Assembly: GCA_963662035.1 (NCBI GenBank)
Contig: CAVLDO010000011.1
Location: forward strand, 1-56,122
From: Equibacterium sp963662035
Lineage (GTDB): Bacteria > Bacteroidota > Bacteroidia > Bacteroidales > UBA932
Length of the DNA: 56,122 nt
Direction: 5' to 3'
The translations under genes and the position numbers were made by a program. Below the pieces are notes generated by a model. That model searched no databases. It was given only the letters and a program-made list of their open reading frames with translations, and was not told the origin of the DNA. Position 1 is the first letter of the stretch. Every line of letters starts with the position of its first letter. Below are positions 56,086 to 56,122 of this stretch, in pieces.

Positions 56086-56122
56086 CATACTCGGCAACTT
56101 CAAGTCAAGAAAGTCCAGTAAG

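Overview
The window reads as chromosomal DNA of a GC-rich member of the Bacteroidales (Bacteroidota). Three things point there. First, the promoter element TAnnTTTG, the Bacteroidota -7 box, lies just upstream of many starts, twice with a TTTG -33 element exactly 20 nt further up. Second, the gene families are typical of the group: DUF5723 and PorT-like barrels, a 'xanthan lyase'-type golvesin/amidase mosaic, a THUMP-like methyltransferase, a PPi-type phosphofructokinase and a secreted DPP IV. Third, Shine-Dalgarno sequences are mostly absent and secreted products are mostly lipoproteins. I cannot name the genus from sequence alone. No rRNA, tRNA, CRISPR array, insertion sequence or prophage was seen.

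Layout. 1-511 is non-coding: a nested hairpin, then five tandem copies of a 51-52 bp hairpin unit, then the gapA terminator. 0.5-3.6 kb (minus): gapA, a SAM methyltransferase and the laccase-fold purine enzyme. 3.7-5.0 kb (plus): flavin reductase-like protein, YccF, a nucleoside deoxyribosyltransferase-like protein. 5.0-9.2 kb (minus): a very large unknown lipoprotein followed by a DUF5723 barrel. 9.3-11.5 kb: a secreted alpha/beta hydrolase and an unknown lipoprotein. 11.5-23.4 kb (plus): a long run of a drug/metabolite transporter, surE-lpxB, a sensor-like membrane protein overlapping trkH, a RecD-like helicase, a membrane Zn peptidase, DPP IV, phosphohexomutase and a HAD phosphatase. 23.4-28.4 kb (minus): an XRE regulator, then pyrD-cinA-C1 peptidase-pssA. 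The 545-nt gap at 28431-28975 holds divergent promoters and repeated TTGTAAA/TTTACAA palindromes. 29.0-32.8 kb (plus): queA, a membrane protein, an acyltransferase, an OmpA lipoprotein. 32.8-45.2 kb (minus): a tight seven-gene unit ligA-yihY-rsh-lipoprotein-barrel-ispG-amidase mosaic. 45.3-50.6 kb (plus): PPi-type PFK, long-chain acyl-CoA ligase, GNAT, ResB, CcsA. 50.7-56.0 kb (minus): a three-lipoprotein operon and a GIY-YIG protein.

The most unusual content is the operon at 50693-55255. Its middle gene encodes a lipoprotein that joins a type-I periplasmic-binding fold to a legumain/GPI8-like C13 cysteine peptidase with the His and Cys visible. It overlaps a basic-membrane-protein-like (PnrA-type) lipoprotein upstream and is followed by a lipase-like alpha/beta hydrolase lipoprotein. 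There is no ABC permease or ATPase nearby, so a ligand-controlled protease, or a transpeptidase, in the envelope is a reasonable hypothesis.

Other points of interest are an IspG whose accessory A* domain has shrunk to about 75 residues, an Amidase_3 domain split by a golvesin-like insertion, a four-helix/HAMP protein with no output domain coupled to TrkH, likely leaderless promoters, and an XRE regulator with palindromes in its own promoter and a related one at pyrD.
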